64,000 nucleotides of DNA, from positions 124,001 to 188,000 of the forward strand of contig NZ_PCPT01000006.1 in the NCBI RefSeq assembly GCF_002975435.1. Direction: 5' to 3'. The position numbers and the translations under genes were made by a program. Of this stretch, positions 37,287 to 46,805 are shown piece after piece; the first letter of the stretch is position 1; each line of letters begins with the position of its first letter. Under the pieces are notes generated by a model. It saw nothing but the letters and a program-made list of their open reading frames with translations. It was not told the DNA's origin and ran no database searches. Source of the DNA: Arthrobacter sp. MYb227. GTDB lineage: Bacteria > Actinomycetota > Actinomycetes > Actinomycetales > Micrococcaceae.

Positions 37287-38522
37287 CTAGTGCAGGAGTT
37301 CTTCTGCGGGAAGAAACATATTTAGGACGAATTGGTTTCCCGTGTTTGTTGCATGGAATCGTCCGCCAAGTTCGGTACTTCGGGCGTGCATGCTGCGCAA
37401 CCCGGTCCCCGTGCCGAGCACAGATGTCATCCTAGTTTTTCCGGGATCGAGATGGACCAGCGGGTTACTTGCAGTGAATTGCACTGAATCGTCAACAAGT
37501 TTTAGCTCCAGTTTGAGTTGGCTATTGGGGGCGTGCTTGGAAAAGTTGATAAGTGACTCATTCGCGGCGCGATAGAGTGCGGCCTGTATCGAGGCACCAA
37601 GTTTCTTTCCGTTTTGGGGTAAGTCATTGCTGTATTCCACCTGTTCCCCGGCAACCGTATAGGTCGAAACAAGAGCGGGAATATCGGCAAGTGTTCCAAC
37701 AGGTGTCAAGGGAGACCCCTGATGCAACATCCGAATCATTGAATTGAGTTCTTCGATCCCTTTAACGCTTTGGACACGAATCTCCTCCATGACTTTGGAA
37801 TTTAGTTCGGTGTTATTTGGTGAATTTAGCGCCGCGCCACTTTGTAAAGCGATTGCCGAGAGTCGTGCCGAGAGCACATCATGGACCTCCCGTGCCATGG
37901 AGGTGCGTTCCTCGGTCAGTAACATGTCATGTTCTCGCGCCTGGGCTTGGGCCTGAATGGTGGCCGCGTGGGCTGTAGCTTCAGCTGTTTGTCGTTCACT
38001 GACAGCCAGATCTCGTGCTTTGCGTACATTCCCTGCCCATTCGGCTGGCATCCATATAGTTGCGCCCGCCAGCAGGCCCGTCGTCACAGTTAATGCCACC
38101 GAACCGGTAACGAAGTACATAAGCACCACCAACAGACCGGTCAGCACCAGCGCACCATGCTCGGTAAAACGAGAAAGACGTGCACTGCCCAAGAGCACTA
38201 GGGTAAATACGGCCTCAAAAAGTAAGAAGAACCCTGCCGTATTTCCCAATAAAAACAGCCAAATGCCACAGAGCGCAATAATTGCTGCAAACACCGGAAC
38301 CTGAATTCGGCGCAGCAGGATTGCTACGCAACCAATGGCCAGTGGAAGCGGCCACCACCAAGAGAATTCTTCGAGCAACGAATGCGAATAATTGGAGAAT
38401 CCAGCGGAGAAAAAAATCCAAGTGAGGACCGCATAGAGCAATGCGGGGACCAGATCTTCCACGAAGATCTTCCCCAATCGGAATGCGGGGGCCGAACGCC
38501 CCACCGGGGTAAGTGCTGACAC
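37287..38522 (-). CDS. Sensor histidine kinase, HPK7/NarX-like
   Basis: A 411-residue membrane kinase. About five N-terminal hydrophobic segments (residues ~25-165) form an intramembrane sensor. A coiled linker (QAQAQAREHDML) precedes the HisKA_3 dimerisation helix with the phospho-His in REVHDVLSARLSAIALQ. The ATPase domain has N box YRAANESLINFSKHA and G box GTGTGLRSMHAR. Start is GTG 38522. Unlike the kinase at 26.6 kb it is complete. Its start is only ten bases from the beginning of the divergent frame that contains the GAP-family gene. Confidence 0.9.
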   Translation of the reverse strand: MSALTPVGRSAPAFRLGKIFVEDLVPALLYAVLTWIFFSAGFSNYSHSLLEEFSWWWPLPLAIGCVAILLRRIQVPVFAAIIALCGIWLFLLGNTAGFFLLFEAVFTLVLLGSARLSRFTEHGALVLTGLLVVLMYFVTGSVALTVTTGLLAGATIWMPAEWAGNVRKARDLAVSERQTAEATAHAATIQAQAQAREHDMLLTEERTSMAREVHDVLSARLSAIALQSGAALNSPNNTELNSKVMEEIRVQSVKGIEELNSMIRMLHQGSPLTPVGTLADIPALVSTYTVAGEQVEYSNDLPQNGKKLGASIQAALYRAANESLINFSKHAPNSQLKLELKLVDDSVQFTASNPLVHLDPGKTRMTSVLGTGTGLRSMHARSTELGGRFHATNTGNQFVLNMFLPAEELLH

Positions 38523-38648
38523 CCTTTCATCGTGCTGGTTTCCGGAGATAAAGCCAAGGGCGGCACACGCTTATCCTCCGAAAGTAGGACAGTATTGTGG
38601 GTCCTTTGCCTGACGCGGAAGTATTCGCCGAGCGATCACACTGGTTTC

Positions 38649-39458
38649 ATGACATTTGGCATCACATTAGGAACCACCGGATTATTACTGAGTTTGGGTA
38701 TATTGGCCCTGATTGATTCGACAAGCATCGGTACTTTGGTGATTCCGATATGGCTGGTGCTGCGTGCCCGCGATGGGGCAGCGCTTCGTTCGGCAGTGTT
38801 CTACCTGATGGTGCTTGCCGGCTTTTATCTGACTATAGGTCTGCTGATTCTCATGGGCGCCAGCTGGCTTGATGCATTTTTTACCGGCGAGATTCTTGAA
38901 ATACCAGCATTACGTTGGGCATTGCTTGTACTGGGGCTCTGTATGTTTATTGGATCTTTTGCCATGAACAGGAAACCCAAACAGGCTATTCAGCAAACGG
39001 TAACGGCAACAAGCCCGGCGGGTAGCGGAACAACTATCAACGTCCCATCGCCGACTCCTCCGGCCCAGGGACGCTGGGGTTCTAGGTTAGATAAAGCAAT
39101 GGGAACTAAGCGTGGAGTCGCGTTATTGGGCATTACCGCGGGTCTACTCGAACTACCAACAATGCTCCCGTATCTTGGTGCCATCGGATTGCTGGCCAGC
39201 AGTGGTAAACCGGTATCCATACAGGTGAGTTTGCTGGTGCTGTATGCGCTGGTCATGATTGTGCCAGCACTGGTGGTAATTGGGGCACGCGCCGTTGCTG
39301 GTCAACGGCTGAGCAAACTTTTCGACAAACTCTCGGATTGGTTAGCCAAGGCTTCGGGCGAAACTCTCGCATGGGTGGTTGGCATCATGGGTTTTCTGCT
39401 CTTGCGCTCTTCTTTGTCCTTCCTCTTTCCTTACGCCGCTTGGAATCCCTTCAAATAG
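38649..39458 (+). CDS. GAP-family membrane protein
   Basis: About 270 residues with six hydrophobic helices. It opens LGTTGLLLSLGILALIDSTSIGTLVIP, the start typical of the Sap/GAP family (sulfolipid-1-addressing or GPL-addressing proteins in mycobacteria, of LysE-like fold). The Ala/Thr/Pro-rich cytoplasmic loop near residues 110-145 is variable in the family. The open frame starts at 38532, but ATG 38649 (MTFGITLG) puts the first helix at the N terminus. Function outside mycobacteria is unknown; transport or export of lipids or small molecules is inferred. Confidence 0.75.
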   Translation: MTFGITLGTTGLLLSLGILALIDSTSIGTLVIPIWLVLRARDGAALRSAVFYLMVLAGFYLTIGLLILMGASWLDAFFTGEILEIPALRWALLVLGLCMFIGSFAMNRKPKQAIQQTVTATSPAGSGTTINVPSPTPPAQGRWGSRLDKAMGTKRGVALLGITAGLLELPTMLPYLGAIGLLASSGKPVSIQVSLLVLYALVMIVPALVVIGARAVAGQRLSKLFDKLSDWLAKASGETLAWVVGIMGFLLLRSSLSFLFPYAAWNPFK

Positions 39459-39655
39459 CTCATTGAGCTCATTTGCGGTTGGCGAGTGAGCACATGGTGC
39501 CTTGGCAACTCACCGGGGAACGGTGCGACGAAGAGGAAAAAGATGGAAACACCATGGTCTGTTGTCAACCTCGACCTGTAGGCTAAACCCAACGATCATA
39601 AGGGGGGGAAAGCTGCCGCTGTAAATCAGGCAGCCGATCAACATTTGGGGGAAAC

Positions 39656-40414
39656 GTGCAGCGCAAATTGTGGCTTTTAGTGGCCGCTGGACTTGTCGTG
39701 GTGCTGATGGCTGTGGCAGTGATTTTCAATCTTGCCTCGCGGGATCCTGCGTCTCGCTCAAATGCAATTTCTAGCCCGAACGCTGCGTCCAGCCCCAGTG
39801 TTACCCCAACAACTGTGTCTGAAACTCCGAAAAACTCAAACGAAAACTCTCCTGCGCCTTCGGGCTCAGCTGTGGTGTCGGAACCCATAGACCCAACCAC
39901 TGCCACGAAACAAACCGGTACCGAGGCCCCCCAATCCACATCGTCAGCATCGCCCCCTTCTGCCTCAGCCATTGAAAAACCTCGGCTTGAGGTTCCCTCG
40001 ACTCCGCAGCCGAGCGTGACAACGCTGCCGAAATCTGTTGAAAAAGCTCCCGCAATTTCCGGAAAAACGCCTCAAGAAGGAACTGCCTCGGGGAAGCTAA
40101 CGCAGGGATTTCCCGCCGAAGCCCTGCCAGTTCCGGAGGGTGCACATATTGTTGATTCTTCTGTCAGCACGCAGGGAAAAAATATCCAGGTAGCTGTAAA
40201 TTACAGGACGTCGAAGACCCCGGAACAGGTGTTGTCTTTTTATGAGCATGCGGCAACAAAGAAGGGCTGGCTGGCTACCCGAGGAACAGGGGCAGACGGG
40301 GCCAAGAATATTACTCTTGGCTATGGGAAAGATACGACTGTCGCAACGGTAAGAACTGCCGGAACTGGCGCTACGGTTGTCGCCGCCTTTGGTAGTTTTG
40401 TGGCAGGAAAGTAA
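39656..40414 (+). CDS. Exported protein with Ser/Thr/Pro-rich stalk, unknown function
   Basis: A 252-residue protein starting at GTG 39656 after GGGGGA. An N-terminal helix (LWLLVAAGLVVVLMAVAVIF) serves as signal anchor. Residues ~30-150 are a low-complexity Ser/Thr/Pro/Ala stalk. Residues ~155-250 form a small domain (GAHIVDSSVSTQGKNIQVAV, then TPEQVLSFYEHAATKKGW) resembling the fold that pairs a strand with a YxxxxxxxGW helix in many actinobacterial envelope proteins. It lies four bases upstream of the next exported-protein gene, so the two are co-transcribed. No family name assigned. Confidence 0.7.
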   Translation: MQRKLWLLVAAGLVVVLMAVAVIFNLASRDPASRSNAISSPNAASSPSVTPTTVSETPKNSNENSPAPSGSAVVSEPIDPTTATKQTGTEAPQSTSSASPPSASAIEKPRLEVPSTPQPSVTTLPKSVEKAPAISGKTPQEGTASGKLTQGFPAEALPVPEGAHIVDSSVSTQGKNIQVAVNYRTSKTPEQVLSFYEHAATKKGWLATRGTGADGAKNITLGYGKDTTVATVRTAGTGATVVAAFGSFVAGK

Positions 40415-40418
40415 GGCT

Positions 40419-41441
40419 ATGCAGCAGGCAAAACGTAAAACGTGGCCGGTAGCGATGATGGCTTCTATTGCGGTACTCGTTGCTGGCGGAATTGCTGCCG
40501 TGTCAATTACCGGATACATGCAACGTTCCGCCGCGCCAACTTCTACCATCCAGGAGAACCCATCAGGGCTGAAAGAGATTCCACTGTCGAATGCTGTGGT
40601 TTTCCGAGACACCCGCGATTTCCAAGATTATGGGAAAGTCGGTTGGGTGGAGTTGGCAGATCTGCCGGGTACCCGAACTATGACGTCTCTATCGTGTGAC
40701 AGGGTCTACCGCACCGGAGGCATGCTCTCTTGCCTCAGCGTCAACCGTGGCATGAACACCACCTACGATTCGCAGGTCTACAGTGTGGGTGGTCAATTGC
40801 TGGCTACCGGATCGCTACCGGGTGAACCTAGCCGTACCCGCGTCTCACCCACGGGCATGGTGGGGGTAACGTCCTTCATCACCGGTGAGTCTTATGAACA
40901 AGTGGGTTTCTCCACCAAGACAACGATCTCGGCCCCGGGCGGAAAAGACTATGGAAACTTACAGGATTTCACCCTATTGGTTGATGGAAAAACATTGACC
41001 GCTGAAGACCGTAATGTCTGGGGTGTCAGTTTTGCCAAGGACGCCAATACGTTTTATGCCACAGCGGCTTCCGGGAAACAGACCTGGTTGATGCGTGGCT
41101 CACTATCGGACCGAACTTTAACAGCGGTCAGTGAGAATGCGGAGTGTCCCTCCATTTCGCCTAATGGGAAGTTCATTGCGTATAAGAAAAAGCGTGCCGA
41201 TTCGGTACCTGTGCATTGGGATATTGCCGTTCAAGATCTTTCTCAAGGAACCGAGACGCTTTACCCATTGGAGACTAGCTTCGATGACCAACTTGAATGG
41301 CTTGACTCCGAAACCTTGCTCTTTGGACAGGCCCGGGCCGATAGCCCCGGAGATGCAGACATCTTTTCTTTGACACTACAAAATGACAGCAAACCACGGT
41401 TATTCCTTGAACATGCGTTCTCGCCTTCAATTCAGCGCTGA
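40419..41441 (+). CDS. Membrane-anchored TolB-like protein, unknown function
   Basis: A 340-residue protein from ATG 40419, with a basic start and one hydrophobic helix (VAMMASIAVLVAGGIAAVSI). The extracellular part looks like a beta-propeller. It has repeated short strands and a PD40/TolB-type blade, CPSISPNGKFIAYKKKR (~residue 250), followed by WDIAVQDLSQGTETLYPLE and LEWLDSETLLFG. No catalytic motif is seen. AGGAAAG lies before the start. It is coupled to the stalk protein upstream and convergent with the giant secreted protein; a joint envelope role is inferred. Confidence 0.68.
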   Translation: MQQAKRKTWPVAMMASIAVLVAGGIAAVSITGYMQRSAAPTSTIQENPSGLKEIPLSNAVVFRDTRDFQDYGKVGWVELADLPGTRTMTSLSCDRVYRTGGMLSCLSVNRGMNTTYDSQVYSVGGQLLATGSLPGEPSRTRVSPTGMVGVTSFITGESYEQVGFSTKTTISAPGGKDYGNLQDFTLLVDGKTLTAEDRNVWGVSFAKDANTFYATAASGKQTWLMRGSLSDRTLTAVSENAECPSISPNGKFIAYKKKRADSVPVHWDIAVQDLSQGTETLYPLETSFDDQLEWLDSETLLFGQARADSPGDADIFSLTLQNDSKPRLFLEHAFSPSIQR

Positions 41442-41492
41442 ATCTCTGCTGAATAGTAGACGAGAAGAAAGCAACTGGACTCCCACATTTAG

Positions 41493-44400
41493 CTACTTCG
41501 AATAAATGAGGTCGACGAAGTAGTTAGTGTTTCTGCTCGTTGATGTAGGCATCGTCCCGCCACTTCCGTACCGATAACGGCCGTTACTCGTGGAAGCGGT
41601 GATCACTCCGTCTGTAAAGGTCTTGGTGAAGAAGGAAACGGTGGTGGAAACGTGTCCGCGTGGGGCTAGGTAAGAAATCGTATAAGTTCCCGTAGCTAGA
41701 TTTATGGGAGTAGCAAAATTGGCGCTCTGCCATCCTTGAGCAGTCTCTCCGGTGAAAGTGACCTTGCCAAGTGACTGACCACTGGAATTCCAAAGAGTTC
41801 CGGTATGAGCTCCCGTATTGGCCAGAGACTTGTAGAATCTGATTCCCGTCGCCTTGATTTGAGTGTTGGTGCTGAATCTCAGTCCTACCTCGATAGACCG
41901 TGAGCTTGCCGAGTCAAGCAGCGATGGTTGCAGAGTCCCAAACAAGTTGGCAAGGGCTGGCAGAGTTGGAGTTGGAGTTGGCGTTGGTGTCGGTTCGCTA
42001 CTCGGGGACGGGGATTGGGTAGGTGCTGTTGGTTCCGACTGCCCGGTAGTTTCAACTACTTCGCGGTAGAGCAAATCTACGAAGTAGTTGGTCTGCCCCC
42101 AGGTCCCTGTTGGCATGGTGTTTCCGGAACCGTAAACAAATAGTCCGTTATCTCCTTCAGTAGTCAATGCACCTACCGTGACGGGTTGTGCAAAGGCATT
42201 TGCGGTGTAGGAATACCCTCCATTCGGAGCAAAGTAGGAAATGACGAAGACTTGGTTTGCTTGCAGACGGACGGGGGTACTGAGCTGTACAGTTTGCCAG
42301 CCAGAACTCGATTCGCCGGTGAATGTTGCGGTTGCAAGTTTTGTTCCCGATTGATTCCAGAGAGTTCCGGTATGGGTCCCGCTGCTGGTGGTCCCCTTGA
42401 AGAAACGCAGTGCCGTGACATCGATGTCTTTGGAGGTCTTAAGCTTCAAACCTAGTTCGACGGAATCAACGTCGTGTGGGTCTAGCTGGGCAGGTTGGGA
42501 AGATCCTAAGAATGAGGTCGGAGCACCGTTGGGATTAGCTGTATTAAAGTGCCATTCTTGGTCGGGCAATAATGCACCGGTCGCAGACTTTGCACTCTTC
42601 AACTGGATTGTTATCAATGCTCCGGTGTTCAATGATGCGGTGGGCGTGAAAGTAAGTGTCTTTCTATCGGCCGAGTTTGAAACTGTCCCGGCGATGCTCC
42701 CCGTCGAATCATGTGCTGTAAATGTGAAGCCTGGAATAATAGCCTGACTTAGTACCGCGCTGATCGAGCTATTTACCGGTACATCAAGTTCGCCATTAGC
42801 TGGAGTTTGCGAGACGAGCTTGATGGTTTGCGATGCATCGGGAGTGAAAGCAACATCGACGAGATAGTCCGAACTTGTCTGATTATTTGGGAAGCCTCCA
42901 GGATAGACGTACACCCCTGCATTAGCAGGACTCTTAAGCGGACCAAAGACTTTGGCAGCGCCCAAAGCATTAGCCGTGACCGAGTAGGTTCCTTCACTGG
43001 TATAGGCCACCGTGTATTCGGTGTCCGCGGTGATGGCTACGGGGTTTGAGAATTGAGCAGATTGCCAACCGGAGGATCCTTCATTAGAAAAAGCAACACT
43101 GGCTAGCAGAACACCGCTGGATGAAAAGAGTTGTCCGGTGTGTGCACCGGCGTTGCCCGGAGCTTTGTAGTATTTGACTCCGGTAATTTTTCCATCTTCG
43201 GTGGAGCTAAAGCGCATTCCTAGCGTTAGTGGTTCACGATCGTCGATCAGTTCGGTTCCGGGTAGAACTGAATCTTGGTATAGCCCGCAGGGGCAAGCTC
43301 CAGCGATGACATCGGGCTTCACGCTGGTGAAGGACCACTCGGAACCAGTAGTAAGGCTGATTCCTTGGGTATCTTGTGCCGAAATTTTGACTTGGTAGGT
43401 TTCTCCCTTGGCGAGAGTGGCAGCGGGAGTGAATGTTCCACGTCGAGTAGCCGCATCATACGCAGTGGTACCGGGAACTATTGTTCCTGAAGCAGTTTTT
43501 ACCTGAAAATTGACCGATGTAGGTTTCACGGCCCGAGACAGCGTGGCACTGATTGAGGTGCCTAGCGGAACACTCTTTGCGGTGTCCACCGGTGACTGGC
43601 CATAGGCACGCAAGGGTGAGTTGTCTTGTGAATCAAAAATCGCATCAACAAAGTAGTTGCCCTGCTCATAACTACTGGTGGGCATGTTTCCACCGGTGTC
43701 ATAGACGCCTGCCGGATTAGCTCCGAATCCTCCAGCTACCTGAAGGGGATCCGCCACGATTCCTGAATAGGCCCAGGCATAGTTTTCTGCCGAGTAATGA
43801 CCCTTCGACGTTGAATATGAGACCACGTATTCGGTTCCGGCGTGTACCTCTACCGGGGTGTCGAACTTAGCCTCTTGCCAGCCGCTAGCACTTTCACCAC
43901 TAAACGTGAGCGTTGAAAGTTTCTGGCCAGCCATCGACCACAACGTACCGGTGTGAGTTCCTGTATTGGCAGCTGATTTGTAGAACCGTACGCCGGTGAT
44001 GAATCCGTTGCTGGTTGGGGTGAAACGCAGCCCCAATTCAACGGCGGAACTATCTCCAGAGTCGGCGGTCTTTGGCGCTTTCTCGCCAAAGACGCTGTAT
44101 GGTCCGCCAACATTTAGCGGCAGCACCGTTGCCGTACTTGGGTAGTTTCCACTGTCATCGATACCTCGTACCAGCAGTGAAACATTGTCTTTACCAGATT
44201 GGACATAGCTAAAAGTCCAGTTGGAAGTGCCATTTGCTGGACGCCAATGAGCTCCGGCATCGGTTGAATATTCGACACCAGCAACAATTCCACCACCAGA
44301 ATCTAGCGCGGTTCCCGAAACGGTGTAGGTCTTACCGTTTTTAGGCGAGGCCGGGGGAGCCTCGGTGACATTGATGCTTGGAGCCGTGAGATCCGTTGAT

Positions 44401-46058
44401 TTGGTAGCCGGAACAAGTCCGCTCATCAGGGTTGAAGGCTGTGCGCCCATATCGGCAAACAGGTTTACCTGAGCCTGTTGCATGATTGGATCTGCCGCAG
44501 CACCATCGCCATCGTGCTCTTGGTCGAGCCCCCAGGTCCACTGGATGGAGCCGGCCGAGAATACTAGAGCTCCACTTGCTGCTTTGTACAGGCTGAGGTG
44601 ATGAGTCGTATTACCGGCTGCAACATTGTTTCCAAAGTCCTGTAAATACTCGGGTACCGCCCCGGTGGTAGTCGATAAGAAGATCTGCCCAGCCGGTCTG
44701 AACCCATTATCCGGCGATTCATCGGATTCGTAACCAATGGTGTGCGGCGCCAGGGCACGCTTTGTGCCCGTAGCTAGGGAAGCCAAAGAGGTGCCCCGCC
44801 ACAACCTACCTTTTCCTTCCTGAGCACTAACAGTCACCGGTAGATCACCGTTATTAACCATATAGAGGGTGCCGGTCAGCGAATTTTCTGGTGTGGCAGC
44901 GCCCGCGCTCGCCGGTGCATAGCGTGGGTCGCGGAAGGTTCCAGTCCATTCGCTACTGGGGTCAATCTTGGCGTAACTCCACGTTTCCTTGTAAGAAACC
45001 ATGGTCCGATAAGCCGTACCGTCGGTTGCAGAGGCCTCGTACCGAGTGCGCCAGTATGCTTCGTTTCCGGAGAGGAACTGAATATTGACTCCGGCATCAC
45101 GTGCCTTTTCGAAATTCTTCCATTGGTTGCCTGACCAGTACTCATCGTGGCCCACCGAAAGCGCGACCTTGTGGTTGGTCAGAAGATTCCCGCGTCGGTC
45201 GGTGTCGACCCCGCTGAAGTAGCTAACGTCGTAGCCGTTGCGCTCCATGAACCGAACCAATGGGTATTCATTCCCGAAGTAGAAGTCTCGGGCCTCGATT
45301 CCGCCACGGGTATTGAATGGTCGGTTGTAGCTAAGTTTGTAGGCTCGGCCGTTGGCTGCACCTTGGTAGAAATCTGAACCACCGTAGGTGTTATAGGCGT
45401 GCCACGTTGGATCGGAGGTCTGGAACAAGATATCGGAATGGCTTGAGTCATCACGGACTATGAAAGTAATATGGCTTGAGTCATCCTTGTCAGCTCGGTG
45501 TAGTTTTGCCACATAGACGCCGGAGACAGCGTCGGCAGGAACATTCCAGCTTGCCGAAATAGCCCAATTTCCGCAGTCTACTAATTCGGTTGCTACATCA
45601 TTACGACAGGCTGGCTGTATTTGGGGAAGTGTTGCGCTTGGGGATACGGAAGCTACCTTTCGAGCTCCAAGCCCTTGGTACCAGCCTGTGCGGTAGATAT
45701 CGATGGTGTAGGCACTAGCATTGGTATCGACCTTGAAATTGATCTTGGAACCAACGTTCACACTGATATCGGTGGAAAAACCTTGGATACTTGCGTCGCC
45801 GGCTCCTTGGATGTCCCATAGATTGGGATCGGTACCGGGTTTGGAATTCTCACACACGATTTTGTTGGCGCCAGGTGCGCACGGGTCTGCCGCTACGGAA
45901 CTGGGCGCAGTTAGCGTCACTGCAACCATTGCCAGAGAACAGGCCAAGGCCCACCAACTCCGTGATCGTCGGCTCCGCGATGAAGCTTTGTTCCCTCCGG
46001 AAGTTGCGCGCGTTGACGTGCGATGAGTAGAACTTGCCGGATCCGATACACGTTTCAT
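41493..46058 (-). CDS. Giant secreted mosaic protein: DMFase-like domain plus four DUF4082 repeats
   Basis: About 1,521 residues. The long basic leader (RSRRSRSWW) and hydrophobic stretch end near SSVAAD, a signal peptide with Tat-like arginines. Residues ~75-545 match the N,N-dimethylformamidase large-subunit-like domain (WYQGLGARKV, SVGHDEYWSG, SAGSIQWTWGLDQE). An Ig-like segment spans ~565-655. DUF4082-like modules lie at about 657-810, 930-1073, 1187-1332 and 1377-1521, each with TGVRFYK-, HTGTLW- and YFVD-type motifs. Big_5-like Ig modules lie at ~823-915 and ~1090-1180. A Pro/Thr/Ser linker (~1345-1370) precedes the last repeat. ATG 46058 has GGGGA six bases upstream. Likely binds or acts on an extracellular polymer; substrate unknown. 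Confidence 0.85.
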   Translation of the reverse strand: MKRVSDPASSTHRTSTRATSGGNKASSRSRRSRSWWALACSLAMVAVTLTAPSSVAADPCAPGANKIVCENSKPGTDPNLWDIQGAGDASIQGFSTDISVNVGSKINFKVDTNASAYTIDIYRTGWYQGLGARKVASVSPSATLPQIQPACRNDVATELVDCGNWAISASWNVPADAVSGVYVAKLHRADKDDSSHITFIVRDDSSHSDILFQTSDPTWHAYNTYGGSDFYQGAANGRAYKLSYNRPFNTRGGIEARDFYFGNEYPLVRFMERNGYDVSYFSGVDTDRRGNLLTNHKVALSVGHDEYWSGNQWKNFEKARDAGVNIQFLSGNEAYWRTRYEASATDGTAYRTMVSYKETWSYAKIDPSSEWTGTFRDPRYAPASAGAATPENSLTGTLYMVNNGDLPVTVSAQEGKGRLWRGTSLASLATGTKRALAPHTIGYESDESPDNGFRPAGQIFLSTTTGAVPEYLQDFGNNVAAGNTTHHLSLYKAASGALVFSAGSIQWTWGLDQEHDGDGAAADPIMQQAQVNLFADMGAQPSTLMSGLVPATKSTDLTAPSINVTEAPPASPKNGKTYTVSGTALDSGGGIVAGVEYSTDAGAHWRPANGTSNWTFSYVQSGKDNVSLLVRGIDDSGNYPSTATVLPLNVGGPYSVFGEKAPKTADSGDSSAVELGLRFTPTSNGFITGVRFYKSAANTGTHTGTLWSMAGQKLSTLTFSGESASGWQEAKFDTPVEVHAGTEYVVSYSTSKGHYSAENYAWAYSGIVADPLQVAGGFGANPAGVYDTGGNMPTSSYEQGNYFVDAIFDSQDNSPLRAYGQSPVDTAKSVPLGTSISATLSRAVKPTSVNFQVKTASGTIVPGTTAYDAATRRGTFTPAATLAKGETYQVKISAQDTQGISLTTGSEWSFTSVKPDVIAGACPCGLYQDSVLPGTELIDDREPLTLGMRFSSTEDGKITGVKYYKAPGNAGAHTGQLFSSSGVLLASVAFSNEGSSGWQSAQFSNPVAITADTEYTVAYTSEGTYSVTANALGAAKVFGPLKSPANAGVYVYPGGFPNNQTSSDYLVDVAFTPDASQTIKLVSQTPANGELDVPVNSSISAVLSQAIIPGFTFTAHDSTGSIAGTVSNSADRKTLTFTPTASLNTGALITIQLKSAKSATGALLPDQEWHFNTANPNGAPTSFLGSSQPAQLDPHDVDSVELGLKLKTSKDIDVTALRFFKGTTSSGTHTGTLWNQSGTKLATATFTGESSSGWQTVQLSTPVRLQANQVFVISYFAPNGGYSYTANAFAQPVTVGALTTEGDNGLFVYGSGNTMPTGTWGQTNYFVDLLYREVVETTGQSEPTAPTQSPSPSSEPTPTPTPTPTLPALANLFGTLQPSLLDSASSRSIEVGLRFSTNTQIKATGIRFYKSLANTGAHTGTLWNSSGQSLGKVTFTGETAQGWQSANFATPINLATGTYTISYLAPRGHVSTTVSFFTKTFTDGVITASTSNGRYRYGSGGTMPTSTSRNTNYFVDLIYSK

Positions 46059-46211
46059 CTGTTTCCCCAAGAAGATGATGGAGCTCTAGCCCGTTTTGGG
46101 TGCCCCAGCTATACGTAACTGCGTCGAGCATAGGGGGAGTCGGATTAAGCTAACAAGCGTAATTCATACTCGGATTGGAATGCGTGGCTACGGATTTGAG
46201 AGAATATAGCT

Positions 46212-46733
46212 ATGGAATCCCTTGGTAGTAACCCGGCCCCAGCTCAGGGCAAAAAAGTCACGATAAATGCTTCAACACTTTCACTGGCCGTCATGGTCAC
46301 CGTCTTCTTGGTGGCAGTTGTTTTTGCTGCAAATCAGAACACCGTTGTTGGCTGGTTGGTAGTGGTGATTTCCCTTGGTTGGCTGCTACTCTCGGCGTTC
46401 TTGGTCTTTGGGCTCAAGCGTGGCGCAGCCAAAATGACCGATCAGCTCAAGGCAGCAACAGCTGCAGCTGCATCGCGTGGACACGGCGGCGAGCCAGTAG
46501 CAGTGGTCGTTGATGAGGCTACACGCAACCGAGATATGAAACTTGATCACTCATTCAAGATCATCCAGGTGCAAGTTGGTGTGGTCAACGAGTACCGCGT
46601 GCAATCAGGCGAAGAAGCTCAAGGCATGGTCGACCGTGCCCTGGAGACCATCGAGATCACGGCATCCAATGCACGGGACATGATGAAGCCACAGGGACGT
46701 AATGAACCCATGACCGGTGAGGTTATCGACTAA
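46212..46733 (+). CDS. Membrane protein of unknown function
   Basis: A 173-residue protein with two hydrophobic helices (residues ~20-40 and ~46-68) and a cytoplasmic C-terminal half of about 105 residues without known motif (NRDMKLDHSFKIIQVQVGVV). No family recognised. It is divergent from the giant secreted protein (154 bases between starts) and upstream of xth, separated by a small hairpin. The reading frame and composition are good. Confidence 0.7.
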   Translation: MESLGSNPAPAQGKKVTINASTLSLAVMVTVFLVAVVFAANQNTVVGWLVVVISLGWLLLSAFLVFGLKRGAAKMTDQLKAATAAAASRGHGGEPVAVVVDEATRNRDMKLDHSFKIIQVQVGVVNEYRVQSGEEAQGMVDRALETIEITASNARDMMKPQGRNEPMTGEVID

Positions 46734-46742
46734 TACCTTTGA

Positions 46743-46759
46743 CGGAGGCGAAGCCTCCG
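46743..46759 (+). terminator. Small perfect hairpin before xth
   Basis: CGGAGGC (46743-46749), GAA loop, GCCTCCG (46753-46759). Weak T content follows (ATTTC), so it may attenuate rather than terminate. Confidence 0.4.
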
Positions 46760-46805
46760 GCATTTCCCCGAGAACCCAGCACTAATTATCTGTAAGGTGG
46801 ATGGC

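Noticed and set aside
41958-42000. Repeat array (alternating GTTGGA/GGTGTC) suggestive of a microsatellite
   Set aside because: It encodes the Pro/Thr linker of the giant protein and is coding low complexity.
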